A stretch of 64,000 nucleotides of DNA from Mya arenaria (lineage: Eukaryota; Mollusca; Bivalvia; Myida; Myidae). The notes under the pieces were generated by a model. The model saw only the letters and a list, made by a program, of their open reading frames with translations. It did no database searches and was not told the origin of the DNA. Positions 36,001 to 47,168 of the stretch are shown here, in pieces. Location of the stretch: the NCBI RefSeq assembly GCF_026914265.1, contig NC_069136.1, positions 21,574,051 to 21,638,050 on the forward strand, read 5' to 3'. The first letter of the stretch is position 1. Each line of letters begins with the position of its first letter. The translations under genes were made by a program, and so were the position numbers.

Positions 36001-37052
36001 TATGGACCTTCTTGGTTTACCAAGTCTGAGGTGGAAAGCGCTCTTTAAACTGTGTTGTAAATCTGTTACTTCAGGTGTTTGCACCTTTTCTTTACAAAAT
36101 TATTACGGAATAAATTGATATTACTTGAAACTGGTATATGATGAAAGGAATATTAAGTTATTGTGTTTGGTATAATAAAATATTAATTCAAAAAAATACT
36201 GTTACCCTCAGCTTTGCCTCCGGTAGAGGTATTTCTACATGTTGACAATATGAACTGTCATACTGGAAGCCATGCAATATTCATATAATATAGCTTTCGT
36301 TTATAATGTTAATATAAGTGTAACACTGAAATTAAAATGTCGTTAAAATGTCGGATGAATTGTATTCTTCTTTGCAAACTTCAGGACTACCACTGGTGGT
36401 GGCGTTCGTTCCTGACGAGTGGATTCACGGCAGTGTATTTCTTCATCTACTGTATCCACTACTACGTGTCCAAGCTCGAACTGGTCGGAGCCGCCAGTAC
36501 GCTGCTCTACTTCGGCTACATGACAATCGTCGTATTCCTCTTCTTCATGCTCACAGGTTTGTAGGAACAGTCAATTAATTGATGGCACGATGCAACACTG
36601 TCATAACTCTTAGATAAATTGATTTAATTGCGTCAGTCTTGCATTAATAAAGGTGTATGTACTTTAACCAGTATTTTGGATGTCAATGCTGACAAAATTC
36701 TTAATCTGGGAGGTTCATTTTTACTGTTCGGTAGGAATTATGAGTGTTTAATAAGAACAGAAGACCAGTCAAATAGCAAAGCATTAACATATGATTTTTA
36801 TGTCCAATGGAATTTTAATATCATTAAGTCAGCCACCTAGACAAAACATAAGGTAGTATAAATCATATTGAATGATTTCTACTAAGAGAATCCTGTTTTC
36901 TTTGTATGCTGAATCAAAAATACATCACAATAACTTAAATCAAAGTCATCATGTCTAAAGGCCTTGTTGTATTTTCTATTTCAGGAACAATTGGATTCTT
37001 TGCCTGTTTCTGGTTCGTGACAAAAATCTACAGCGTGGTCAAGGTCGACTGA
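21021..37052 (+). CDS. TM9SF2: Transmembrane 9 superfamily member 2 (nonaspanin), 17 exons, 655 aa
   Basis: Exons: 21021-21131, 22631-22698, 22993-23089, 23576-23703, 24075-24204, 24645-24787, 25233-25359, 25580-25659, 25972-26080, 26405-26537, 26801-26920, 29010-29067, 29530-29689, 34564-34715, 35393-35504, 36385-36556, 36985-37052. All introns are GT-AG and the phases join without a stop; 1968 nt make 655 aa, near the 663 aa I recall for human. The signal peptide (residues 1-17) precedes AFYLPGLAP, the nonaspanin N-terminal mark. A luminal domain follows ([19 protein letters not shown], then the Cys-rich [10 protein letters not shown]). From about residue 297 come nine membrane segments, with conserved DVFRPP-like [29 protein letters not shown] and [12 protein letters not shown]. 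The C-terminus KIYSVVKVD matches TM9SF2 rather than TM9SF4 and carries the family KxD COPI/Golgi-retention signal. Known role: Golgi/endosomal membrane protein needed for glycan-enzyme localisation and membrane-protein sorting. Exons 16-17 are duplicated downstream. Confidence 0.96.
21700..22155 (+). repeat. Degenerate tandem repeat in TM9SF2 intron 1
   Basis: Three imperfect units at about 21818, 21945 and 22098 share TTGTTGAATAAATGACTTTA, GAGAACGAAAATAAGGCATA, TTTGCATGCTACAATATC, alternating with AAGCAAAGCCTAGCAAAGTC-like text. There is no coding content; the rest of intron 1 shows nothing else. Confidence 0.6.
27157..28881. mobile_element. 1.7-kb terminal-inverted-repeat element in TM9SF2 intron 11, TAA target duplication
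   Basis: The first 34 bp (GGCCAGAGTTTTTTTATC, TTTAGATTTACGGGAG) are the complement of the last 34 bp with a single mismatch. Both ends are flanked by TAA (27154-27156, 28882-28884). A 3-bp TAA/TWA duplication is what PIF/Harbinger elements produce. Next to each end lies an A/T-rich AATAAAAATAAAA track, also inverted. The interior (27250-28770) has only short frames with no recognised transposase, so this is a non-autonomous or decayed copy. Confidence 0.78.
29690..34563 (+). other. Long intron 13 of TM9SF2
   Basis: A 4.9-kb intron, the largest in the gene. It contains a direct duplication of about 37 bp at 31187-31258 (GACCTTATCAGGATGTGTTG, AGATCATAATATTT), a small GC-rich CCCCCGG patch at 32436-32515 and the repeat element at 33214-33952. 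No additional exon is needed by the reading frame. Confidence 0.7.
33214..33952 (+). mobile_element. Mollusc repeat with TAGCTCGACTATTCG ends and internal satellite, copy 1
   Basis: Starts TTTTTAGCTCGACTATTCG, then AGAGCTATACTACTC and GTCGGCGTCAC. Ends GGCGGAATAGTCGAGCGGGC, then TGTGACAGCTCTTGTT. The terminal GCTCGACTATTCG/CGGAATAGTCGAGC are inverted. Between them stand about four units of 170-190 bp (AAGGTTTTGCGTGCAAGCAC, TTAATATCTCAGCAACTAC, TTGAGGTATTGCATTGAGAC). Related copies are at 42903-44202 and 51709-52595; a different-satellite relative is at 61112-62338. Confidence 0.75.
34976..35392 (+). repeat. 70-bp minisatellite made from the TM9SF2 intron 14/exon 15 boundary
   Basis: Units contain the acceptor and the first 37 bases of exon 15 followed by intron text: TTGTTCCAG|GTCAGCGCAG, ACAAACAACGTGTTTGG, TTTCCTGTTCC, then CTGTTTAAACATGTTCC. 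AG acceptors end at 34977, 35049, 35112, 35182, 35252 and 35322, before the true one at 35392. The genuine exon 15 is the only one whose frame stays open ([15 protein letters not shown]); the copies read [14 protein letters not shown] and then stop. The oldest copies are at the 5' end (34976, 35049) and the 70-bp copies are nearly identical. Confidence 0.92.
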
Positions 37053-37210
37053 GAGGTCAAGGTCATTGACAGGACAAGGTCACCTTCTGTTCGAGATGAC
37101 ATGTGCTCGTGCTAATAGGCCTTGAATCCCAACAGGGGTGTATGGATTCTGCAATTACCCTTGCGAAATATGAAATTATGTATTCTTTGAACAAATGTAA
37201 GAGAAAGAAA

Positions 37211-37216
37211 AATAAA
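37211..37216 (+). terminator. Possible polyadenylation signal of TM9SF2
   Basis: AATAAA lies 158 bp after the stop codon, in AAAAATAAACATTG. It is preserved at 46442 in unit 2. Other AATAAA strings occur further downstream, so the main cleavage site is uncertain. Confidence 0.4.
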
Positions 37217-37732
37217 CATTGTATTTTTGAAACTCGTTCTGTGCAGGTTTTTGAAATGTATAGTGTCTTGCTTTGATGTTTTAAACAATTAAACATTAAG
37301 GACTATATTATATAGCTTATATATTGGTTGTACCATGTGTATGAGTAGATATAGTAATTTATTAATAATTTATCATTCAGGACTTTATTCAATAGTTTAT
37401 GTACTGGTTGTACCATATTATTGAGTAGATGTTGTAACATATTTATAATATTGTTTAGTTTAGCCTTTGAAAGCAGGCAAGGTAAATGAAATGGGGGTGA
37501 CCTGCAATTGAATCTCTGTTAATGCTTTGAGTTTATTTATTTGATATTTTTGTGTTTGTTCGAAGAATACAACTTTCTTATAAACTCTGTGGTTGAACTT
37601 GTACAAACGTATGATAAATGTGCTGGTATCATTTCTCCAGATAATGGAAACACTCGCAGTCTTTGGTTAAAAGCATTTCCATAAGCACCTTTTCTGTCGC
37701 TCCGCTCCGCTTACCTATATTTTCAGTTATTT

Positions 37733-37936
37733 GACGGGGGCCGGTTTCTATAAAGATCTTAATCAATCTTAAGTCATAAATTGAAATTGCGTAGTGTCAT
37801 TTGTTATTCAGTATTAGAAATGAGCACAAAATGTGTACCTTAAGAAACAAAAAAATTAACATGTTGCCATTTGCGACATTTCGACAGACTTAATAATAGC
37901 AAAGTTATGACAAAGATCCTGTAATGAAGCGGGCCC
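37733..37936 (+). mobile_element. Miniature inverted-repeat element of about 200 bp
   Basis: Left GGGGGCCGGTTTCTATAAAG then ATCTTAA; right AAAGATCCTGTAATGAAGC then GGGCCCC, an inverted pair. The interior is AT-rich and non-coding. Its counterpart in unit 2 is at 46966-47168. Confidence 0.6.
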
Positions 37937-39820
37937 CAGTACATGTAATTCTGATATGGATATTAAGCGAATATGCAATTGAAAAGTTTCAGAGCTACGT
38001 AAATCATTCAATATTTCAAGTATATCATGTGTCGAATATTGTCTAGTTTTTTAGAATTATTTGTATTGTCAATCCATATCTATATTTTACAGAATCCATA
38101 CGAAGAAGCTATGGTTTATTATTGAAAAGTTATGTTATTAAATGATTAACGGCTGGAGAAAAAAACTGAAAGTTAAGGAATCTTATTTTCGTTAATTAGA
38201 CATTTATTTTATGGAAATACTCTTGACTTAAGACTGCTTCTATGTGAAAACGTTGTGAAATTGTGTTTTGTGAGGTATTTTGGTTACAGAAGAAATGTGT
38301 TAAAAAGGCTGTGCTTTGAAACAGACAGCCCTTTCCATTTCAGCTCTTGTTCTACAGTTACTCTTGATTTAAGTTGCTTAAAGACCAGAACACAAAATCC
38401 TTGATTTGCATTAAATCTTAAATTAAAGTAAAAAAAAAATATCATAGCTAAATATTTAATGCTTACATATCATCAAGTTTTTTTTTGCAAGATTATTCAC
38501 TTGTATTATAAGAATATCATGCACATGTATTTCTTTTTTTATTCCTTTGATATAAGTAACGCGGTCTATTTAAATACATTCTTAATAATATTTGAAAACG
38601 CAAGTTTCATATACATATTAAGAAAGCTATTAAATTATTGTATGTAAATAATACTTATAAAGATTAGTTAGTACTATCTGCATTCTACATACATTATGTA
38701 GTTGGTGGTTCCATAGTTGAATTCTTGCGATTATTCTGATGCAGATTTGTATAAATGGGTTGACACGAAAGCATAATGAGCAATTGGATGTACTCCCGCA
38801 TGATGTTGGTCTTTGAGATTCTGTGATAACGTAGATTGTGTGAAAGAAATAGTATTCTTTTAAATGGCTGTTCTTTTTCATCTACTTTGTCATGATAATG
38901 AAATACATATTTTTCATTCCACTGTATTTAATTGTATGTGCATCGTGGTTTATACATTTTTTTCATTTGAAATTTTCTGTTTTGTGTTTGACCATTATTC
39001 CACTGAGTGTGGTATGATCATAGTTGTGTTTTTCTTCATTTTGATTGAATTATCAAACTAGATATTAATCGCTTTTTGATTGTTGAATGATTATTATTAT
39101 TACCAGTAAAATCAGCCAACTATTCCTATAACATAATGGATCAAGTTTAATACGTAGCTGATATTGTTTTAGTGTTAAGCTGTGTCTTGGTATTTAAATG
39201 TTTTCTTATTCTTATACTCAAGAAATAGCATCAAATTCATACTTTCAGGTAGTAATAAGATGGAATATGATTTACACAAACCTTGATTTAAACATTGCAA
39301 CACCAAAAAAAATAAATAATATGGTACCATCATATTGAATATCATGATCATGGGAATCCTTTTGTTATTTTCTTTAAGATTTATTGTTTGTTTGTTAAGC
39401 GATTGTATTATAGTTTTAGATATGTTTGGTTTCTATTATTGAACCATTTATGGCTCAATGTGGGCTTATGCGATATTTAAGAAATAAAAATAACTTGAAT
39501 ATATTTCTGTTTCTGATTTATTCTTCTATATATTTTTACAAGAGCATGGATGTATATTAAGGTAATTAAAATCATAGAAGCAGGAATGAAAGTACCTACA
39601 AATTTCCCTTGTTAATACATAATTTTGATAACAAAAATCTCAAATGCATTCTTTGTTGCATGTCCGACCCTTTTAAAACGTCGACTGAAACATTCTGAGT
39701 GTGTAGAAAGCTGCTTAAGCAAACTTTCAGAATTACTGATGGGTAAGTCTTCCATGACAATGCACAATTCACCAAGATGTATAATGTTAAATGCTCTATT
39801 CCAAATCTTGTGTAACAAAC

Positions 39821-39885
39821 ACTACATCCGATTTGCAAGTCTGCCTGTACCCAGACAAAACCTGGTGGGACGTTCGTTGTAGTTA
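39821..39885 (-). pseudogene. Degenerate duplicate of the 3' end of HEAT gene exon 2
   Basis: On the minus strand this reads LQRTSHQVLSGYRQTCKSDV, a diverged copy of the exon 2 end LRRKAHQVLSGYRRTGKWNV, at about 75% nucleotide identity by eye. It sits about 100 bp beyond the stop of the real exon. It lacks a start or its own acceptor. The same relic is at 49041-49105 in unit 2, so it predates the large duplication. Confidence 0.65.
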
Positions 39886-39919
39886 AAGGTCTATTCCTAA
39901 ATCCGGTGTCCTATTCCAT

Positions 39920-41052
39920 TCACATGACATTCCATTTGCCAGTCCGTCTGTACCCGGACAACACTTGGTGGGCCTTTCGTCGTAGTTTGGGGTCGCTGTC
40001 ATTGTTGAAAATGTCGAGGACATCGGCCACCTTGTCTTCCATATGGGTTGGCGAGCCGTCACACAGGGTGTGTAAAACCTGGGATTTAATACAGAGAATT
40101 ATGGAACAATTATATTGACTTGGTGGCAAGAAATATGTGACCATAATCAGATCATGAAGTCTGGACTACTTAATTGACTTAAAATGTTGATGGACATGAA
40201 TGTTACAGTACAGTTACCATAAATTCAAATCTTCTGGGACATATTTCGATATGGAATGTACATATAATTATGTATATTGTTAAATTTAGATTGCACTTGT
40301 GCAAAAATTAATCAAAAGTTACAAAAAAATGATGAACATAGCTAGGCATCAATTTAAAGTCAATCTGTCAATCTCTTATGCATTTTATCAGTATAAACAG
40401 AAACTTCAAAAAAAAAAATCAAATCCACCCTCTTCATTTTTTTTAGATACCCCGGTAAGTTCAAACGTTAGATCTGGGACCAATAACAATCCTACTCCAA
40501 AATTGGATGAGTTCATTATTTTGACAGCCCACAAATGTGACTCACCAACAAGATAAATTATTACAAGATTTTAGAATTTCTAGATTTAAACAGTACATCT
40601 GGTTGATAATATGATTTAATTCTTGAATGTAATAAAAATATTTATGGCAGTGTAACTTAAAATACCATCCAATGAGTAATGCTAATATTCAAAATACATC
40701 ACAACAGAGTATATATATACAGATGCAATGAAGTAATATGACTATGCAGACTGCTAATGTAATTCTGGTAAAAGGCCAACTGAACAATGATATATCTACA
40801 TATATATCTACATACCTGATATCTGACGACAGGAGATTCATCACCAACCATATCAAGGACTCGGTCCCAAAACTCTGTCAGATCTTCCTTCACATGGCAC
40901 GGGCACATCTCCTTCAGGGCTCGCTGCCTCACTCGAGCACTCTTGTGCTTTGTTAGTGAGATTATAGTGTCTATTATAGTCGTGTTTTCACATAGTCGTA
41001 ATGCCTCGCCTTCTCCCAAGTCAATAATTTCTATTTCATACAATTCAGACAT
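39920..41052 (-). CDS. Small HEAT-repeat protein, 131 aa, two exons, copy 1
   Basis: Exon 1 runs 41052 to 40816 (79 codons), exon 2 runs 40078 to 39920 (52 codons plus TGA). The join is phase 0 at RYQ|VLHTL with a CAG|GTATG donor and a TCCCAG acceptor. The protein opens MSELYEIEIIDLGEGEAL and holds three HEAT-type helix pairs: ISLTKHKSARVRQRALKEMC (31-50), LDMVGDESPVVRYQVLHTLC (66-85) and LDIFNNDSDPKLRRKAHQVL (100-119). Each has the D/K-x-S/D-x-x-V/L-R signature. It ends GKWNVM. No signal peptide or membrane segment is present; an intracellular scaffold or adaptor role is the general expectation for HEAT proteins, but a specific partner is unknown. It converges tail to tail with TM9SF2. An upstream in-frame ATG at 41154 exists but lies before the TATA-derived start and is lost in copy 2, so MSEL is preferred. 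Confidence 0.85.
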
Positions 41053-41140
41053 TTTTTTTTTTAAATTTGGTCTACTTACCAGTTTAAATGTTTGTTTCAC
41101 ATTGCCAACCACATATATTGCTACAGAGTAAATAACGTGT

Positions 41141-41149
41141 CTTTTTATA
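41141..41149 (-). promoter_or_regulatory. TATA box of HEAT gene copy 1
   Basis: On the minus strand TATAAAAAG lies 89 bp upstream of the MSEL start codon, which would place transcription start about 60 bp before the ATG. It is conserved in copy 2 (about 50346-50354). Confidence 0.5.
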
Positions 41150-41159
41150 CCCATCGAAG

Positions 41160-42900
41160 TGATTGCACAAGACTTATTTTTTATTCCAGAATAAACTCTA
41201 AAATGTCTGGGTATGTTGCAATGTTTGTTTACTTTTTGTTTACTTCCGGGATGCGATTTTCACAAGACAAAAAAAACTACAGCCCTGCAGCTAAAAACAT
41301 AGGGAACAATTTGAGGATTTCACGTGTAATGTCCATAGATTTTTGCTTTTAGTATTTATTTATTTGACTGTTTAGACTCATTGATAATGTTGATATGTAC
41401 TGTTAGTATTATAAGTATCGTGTACTAAGACGAAATCCATTGCGACCGACATATATGATTTCGGATACTTGTCATTCGGACAAACAGCAAACATGTATTT
41501 TATTTAGTCTTTACAGCCTATATCTACCAATGAATAATACCCATTGCATAACTATCGCTGTCAAAGACTTAAATTAACCTGAAAAACTATCAAAACGCCT
41601 ACATGTACACAACTTATTGAATTATAATGCATTTCCCTACACATTTCAATGTATACCATACAGGCAACACTAAAGATTGGAAAAAATGCGATATCTAGTG
41701 TTTCACATACATGACAACCATACATTTCCTTAAATTTCAGTTTAACGCTAATTGATTTAAACAATAAAAAAGGTTTGTCGTGTTTTATCTAAGAAAATTC
41801 ACTCAGTTTTAAGTTAGGTACCATTAATTTTACACAGAATCCATTAGTAATCTAAGTGCTAGTCCAGCAGAAAATGTTAAATCTCGGAGATATTCATGAT
41901 TTTTTCTCTCTGATTGCAGGTCATGAATAGAATTCAAAAAGTGAAACAACTATTTATTATGTGCATCACTCAGACTTGAAGAAAATGTCAGTCTGATGTA
42001 GCATTCTCATTTATAAATATTATGTTATAATTAAAAGTGGCTGTATGTTGTCAGCATACAGCCACTTTTAATTATAACAAACTTCCAAAGGCTGCTAGGC
42101 TGTCCTATAAAGATAACTACTCTTAAGATCATGACTGTACAACAAACCATATAAATTGTTCAATATACTTCAGTCAATTTTTCATGTAATGTTTTTAATG
42201 TTCAAAATATACATATTTATATAATTGTAAGGAAAACTTTATTACATTTTATTGCAATATGATAATATTTAAGTGTGGTCTGTGTCTATGTAAAATATTA
42301 TCGAAAACTTTGTGGTTATTTTTCAACAACAGAATTGTAAAGTATTAGACTTGATAACAATGATTAAATCAATATTTTGTTATGGTCCTGTTTTCGGATA
42401 ATACAAAATTGGTCCTTATATTGAATATATATACAAACTGATTTTTTCACAAAATTACCTGTAAATGAATGGTTCTTGGAGGGTGTGTGCATATCTTGGT
42501 CAAAATGAAAACCAACTTTGCTCACAAGAAATGTTATTGCCAGTCCAATTGTTGATGAGGATAGATCCTACCAATTTAAATGTAGGTACATCATTTGAAG
42601 CAAATGTGTTGAAATAACAGTGTCCTTATAAGCCAGAAATTGCATGTGGTTTGAATGAATAGTCAGGATTGACACACTCTTTAAAAGCTCTCAACCTTTT
42701 AAGATGCAGATATTGTCAATTTGCTCCAGGGACTGAAAACAAGTTTTTAAAAGAAAATGATTTATGTTTTTTTACTGATTAAAAAAAGTTAACTGGTTGC
42801 TTTTTGGGTGTTACTTTATTTATTGTTAAATAGTATTGACACTTCAGTTTGCTTCTAATTTGAAACCAGAAGGGCCCTCTAAAGTGCTTCTAAAAAGCCA
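41160..42900. other. Intergenic DNA of unit 1
   Basis: No coding exon is seen. The only clear structure is the hairpin at 42024-42078. The same stretch is present in unit 2 up to about 51703. Confidence 0.5.
42024..42078. repeat. Perfect 24-bp hairpin
   Basis: Arms GTTATAATTAAAAGTGGCTG-TATG (42024-42047) and its exact complement (42055-42078) surround the 7-base loop TTGTCAG. It is preserved without change at 51229-51283 in unit 2. Confidence 0.85.
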
Positions 42901-42902
42901 TT

Positions 42903-44202
42903 TTTAGCTCGACTATTCGAAAAATATGGAGAGCTATACTACTCGCCCAAGCGTCGGCGTCACACCTTGGTTAAGGTTTTGCATGCAAGCACACATAGGT
43001 TAATATCTCACCAACTACTTGAGGTATTGCATTGAGACTTGATACAATGGTACTTAACCACCCAACCTACTTATTCATTCAAGTGAGATAACTCTTCTTT
43101 GCATTTAATGCAAATAATTGCCCTTTATTATTTCGACTTAGAAATTCTGGTTAAGGTTTTGCGTGCAAGCACACATAGGTTAATATCTCAGCATCTACTT
43201 GAGGTATTGCATTGAGACTTGATACAATGGTACTCAGCCACCCAACCTTCTTAATTAACCAAGTGAGATAACTCTTCTTTGCATTTAATGCAAATAATTG
43301 CCCTTTATTATTGACTTAAAAATTCTAGTTAAGGTTTTGCGTGCAAGCACACATAGGTTAATATCTCAGCAACTACTTGAGGTATTGCATTGAGACTCGA
43401 TACAATGGTACTCAACCATCAAACCTACTTTATTAATCAAGTTAGATAACTCTAGTTTGCATTAAATGTAAATAATTGTCCTTTATTATTCAACTTAGAA
43501 ATTCTGGTTAAGGTTTTGCTTGTAAGCACACATAGGTTAATATCTCAGCAACTACTTGAGATATTGCATTGAGACTTAATACAATGGTACTCAACCATCC
43601 AACCTACTTAATTAACCAAGTTAGTTAACTCTAGTTTGCATTTAATTCAAATAATGGCCCCTTTTTTTATTCGACATAGAAATTCTGGCTAAGGTTTTGC
43701 ATGTAACCACATTTAAGTCAATACCTCAGCGAATACGGTACATCATGTATTGCATTGAAACTTTACACACAGGCTCCGACCATTTAACCATCTTCTTTAT
43801 TCTAGTAAGATAACGCTATCTTTCATATTATATAATTTTTGCCCCTTTATTATGCGACTTAGAAATTCTGGTTACGGTCTTGCATGTTAGCACACATAGG
43901 ATAATATCTCAGCAACTACTTGATGTATTGCATTGAGACAATGGTATTCAACCACCCAACGTAATTGAATAACCAAGTTAGATAACTGTATTTTGCAAAT
44001 AATGGCCCTTTATTTATAAGACTTAAAAATTCTGCTTAAAATTTTCCGTGTAACCGCATTACTGTTAATATCTCAGCACATCATGTATTGCATTGAAATC
44101 TAATCTAACAGTGATCCATGCATGTTTCGCCAAAACTTTCAATCTTTACACTGAAAAGCGGCGGAATAGTCGAGCGCGCTGTCTCTGTGACAGCTCTTGT
44201 TG
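42903..44202 (+). mobile_element. Mollusc repeat with TAGCTCGACTATTCG ends, copy 2
   Basis: Starts TTTTTAGCTCGACTATTCG, ends GGCGGAATAGTCGAGCGCGC then TCTGTGACAGCTCTTGTT. It contains about seven 170-190 bp internal units, the last two more diverged. It is longer than the copy in TM9SF2 intron 13. Confidence 0.75.
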
Positions 44203-44457
44203 CTTTTGAAGCAAGGTGCTTCTACCAGGTTAATCACATCCATGTTGATTTTTTTAAGTTAACACACTATCATGCAGCCTCATGGAACGTTTGGAGGTCA
44301 TTTATGATATGATTATGTAATGAGCTTATTACTTTGCTCGATTATACTAGTGCATGTTATACATATACAAGGGCATGATATTGAAAGGGCATAAAAAAAT
44401 ATTATATATTAAGGAGAGGATGTAAGTTACAGCACTTTTAGGCAAAGAAATAAATGG

Positions 44458-44670
44458 TTTGGTTAGGGTAACATCATTTTCAAAAACAAGTAGGGTAGGT
44501 AGGCTAAATTATATAAGAATGTTATTTTCATCATTGGAGAATGGTATTATAGTAATCTCCTGTATAAGGTGTTAAAGGTTTTAAATTACATATTAAAACA
44601 CACTTTTAATAACTTACTATTAATACGGTAGGGTCGGTGACCATTTCGTAGGTAGGGTTGGGTAACCCGA
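44458..44670 (+). repeat. GGTTAGGG ... GTAGGGTCGG dispersed repeat, copy 2
   Basis: Same block order as 783-1003 (GGTTAGGGTAACATCATTTT, ATTGGAGAATGGTATTA, ACGGTAGGGTCGG, TTTCGTAGGTAGGGTTGGG). Confidence 0.6.
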
Positions 44671-45625
44671 ACCAAATGTGTTATTTAGGCCTTACGTTGC
44701 ACTGCACGATTTCCTTGACAACATGGTACAAAACAGTTACATTGTCGCAGTGTTTTTTTTTCTCCACTTGTAAAGGAATGGTGGCTGGGCTCTTTGACAG
44801 GGGAAAAATAGTGTTGTTTCTACAAAAAGGGGGAAAATACCAACATTTTTCATATCGTCCCATTGGTGCAAAAGGGTACCAAGCCACATTTTCATACTTT
44901 CGAGTGAAATGAGTTTAAAGGTTTGGCGGTTCCTAAAACATCATAAAACGATTTTGCAACTGAATCTTTTTCACTTACCGGTATCTCAAATGGTTTATTT
45001 AAAATGTTCCTTGAATTGCATATAAATACAATGGATAATTAAGGTTAATTCGTTAATTTTGTTAATGTATCATGGTATCTTCTTGCATAAGGTGATTTGG
45101 AAACACAATTAATGTGAAAAGGAACCATATGGCAATTAGTATCTTGTTGCATATACCTCAATTGGAATAATCAGATAAAACTGCTTGTTACCGCGTAAGG
45201 TGCCTTATGTCATATGGTACCTTATTGCCTGATGTTTTAGGCATAAATGTCAAACATAAAACATAAGAAATGTTCATTGATCTTTAATATTGTAACAATT
45301 GGTACACTATGTCCAATATAAGTGATTATGAACCTTCTTGGTTTACCAAGTCTGAGGTGGAAAGCGCTCTTTAAACTGTGTTGTAAATCTGTTACTTCAG
45401 GTGTTTGCACCTTTTCTTTACAAAATTATTACAGAATAAATTGATATTACTTGAAACTGGTATATGATGAAAGGACTATTGCTATTGTGTTTGGTATAAT
45501 AAAATATTAATTCAAGAAAATACTGTTACCCTCAGCTTTGCTTTGCTTTCTTTTGTAATGTTAATATAAATGTAACACTGAAAATAAAATGTCGGATGAA
45601 TTGTATTCCTCTTTGCAAACTACAG

Positions 45626-46283
45626 GACTACCACTGGTGGTGGCGTTCTTTCCTGACGAGTGGATTCACGGCGGTGTATTTCTTCATCTACTGTATCCAC
45701 TACTATGTGTCCAAGCTGGAACTGGTGGGAGCCGCCAGCACGCTGCTCTACATTGGCTACATGACAATTGTCGTATTCCTCTTCTTCATGCTCACAGGTT
45801 TGTAGGAACAGTCAATTAATTGATGGCACGATGCAACACTGTCATAACTCTTAAATAAATTGATTTAATTGCATTAATAAAGGTGTATGTACTTTAACCA
45901 GTATTTTGGATGTCAATGCTGACAAAATTCTTAATCTGGGAGGTTCATTTTTACTGTTCGGTAGGAATTATGAGTGTTTAATAAGAACAGAAGACCAGTC
46001 AAATAGCAAAGCATTAACATATGATTTATATGTCCAATGGAATTTTAATATCATTAAGTCAGCCACCTAGACAAAACATAAGGTAGTCTAAATCATATTG
46101 AATGATTTCGTACTAAGAGAATCCTGTTTTCTTTGTATGCTGAATCAAAAATACATCACAATAACTTAAATCAAAGTCATTATGTCTAAAGGCCTTGTTG
46201 TATTTTCTATTTCAGGAACAATTGGATTCTTTGCCTGTTTCTGGTTCGTGACAAAAATCTACAGCGTGGTCAAGGTCGACTGA
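45626..46283 (+). pseudogene. Duplicated terminal exons 16 and 17 of TM9SF2 (gene fragment)
   Basis: Exon 16 copy 45626-45797 (172 nt) and exon 17 copy 46216-46283 (68 nt) keep acceptor, donor, frame and stop. The product segment equals the parent except F to I in TLLYFGYM. Exons 1-15 are absent, so by itself it is a fragment. It could serve as an alternative 3' end if transcripts read through unit 1 and splice exon 15 to this copy. An assembly artefact from two haplotypes is also possible. Confidence 0.8.
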
Positions 46284-46965
46284 GAGGTCAAGGTCATTGA
46301 CAGGACAAGGTCACCTTCTGTTCGAGATGACATGTGCTCGTGCTAATAGGCCTTGAATCCCAACAGGGGTGTATGGATTCTGCAATTACCCTTGCGGAAT
46401 ATGAAATTATGTATTCTTTGAACAAATGTAAGAGAAAGAAAAATAAACATTGTATTTTTGGAACTCGTTCTGTGCAGGTTTTTGAAATGTATAGTATCTT
46501 GCTTTGATGTTTTAAACAATTAAACATTAAGGACTATATTATATAGCTTATATATTGGTTGTACCATGTGTAAGAGTAGATATAGTAATTTATTAATAAT
46601 TTATCGTTCAGGACTTTATTCAATAGTTTATGTACTGGTTTTACCATATTATTGAGTAGATGTTGTAACTTATTTATAATATTTTTTAGTTTAGCCTTTG
46701 AAAGCAGGCAAGGTAAATGAAATGGGGGTGACCTGCAATTGAATCTCTGTTAATGCTTTGAGTTTATTTATTTGATATTTTTGTGTTTGTTCGAAGAATA
46801 CAACTTTCTTACAAACTCTGTGGTTGAACTTGTACAAACGTATGATAAATGTGCTGGTATCATTTCTCCAGATAATGGAAACACTCGCAGTCTTTGGTTA
46901 AAAGCATTTCCATAAGCACCTTTTCTGTCGCTCCGCTCCGCTTACCTATATTTTCAGTTATTTGA

Positions 46966-47168
46966 CGGGGGCCGGTTTCTATAAAGATCTTAATCAATCT
47001 TAAGTCATAAATTGAAATTGCGTAGTGTCATTTGTTATTCAGTATTAGAAATGAGCACAAAATGTGTACCTTAAGAAACAAAAAAATTAACATGTTGCCA
47101 TTTGCGACATTTCGACAGACTTAATAATAGCAAAGTTATGACAAAGATCCTGTAATGAAGCGGGCCCC
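46966..47168 (+). mobile_element. Copy of the 200-bp miniature element in unit 2
   Basis: Counterpart of 37733-37936 with the same ends (GGGGGCCGGTTTCTATAAAG and GCGGGCCCC), duplicated with the block rather than transposed. Confidence 0.6.

Larger units (their letters stand above)
36006..45331 (+). repeat. Tandem segmental duplication, unit 1 (9326 bp)
   Basis: ACCTTCTTGGTTTACCAAG begins at 36006 and again at 45332. Unit 1 ends AAGTGATTATGA, where unit 2 begins; unit 2 ends AAGTGATTAT at about 53718. The unit covers TM9SF2 exons 16-17, about 2.9 kb of convergent intergenic DNA, the whole HEAT gene with its TATA box, and the mollusc repeat at 42903. Overall divergence is about 1-2% plus indels, unevenly distributed. 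Confidence 0.93.

Noticed and set aside
39596..39838. 80-aa minus and 85-aa plus frames downstream of the HEAT gene
   Set aside because: No splice signals or family resemblance; they lie in the 3' flank with the degenerate exon duplicate and are conserved between units only because the block is duplicated.
40699..41154. 151-aa unspliced version of HEAT gene copy 1 starting MGIKRH
   Set aside because: The extra N-terminus overlaps the TATA box and is frameshifted in copy 2; the C-terminal extension is intron read-through.
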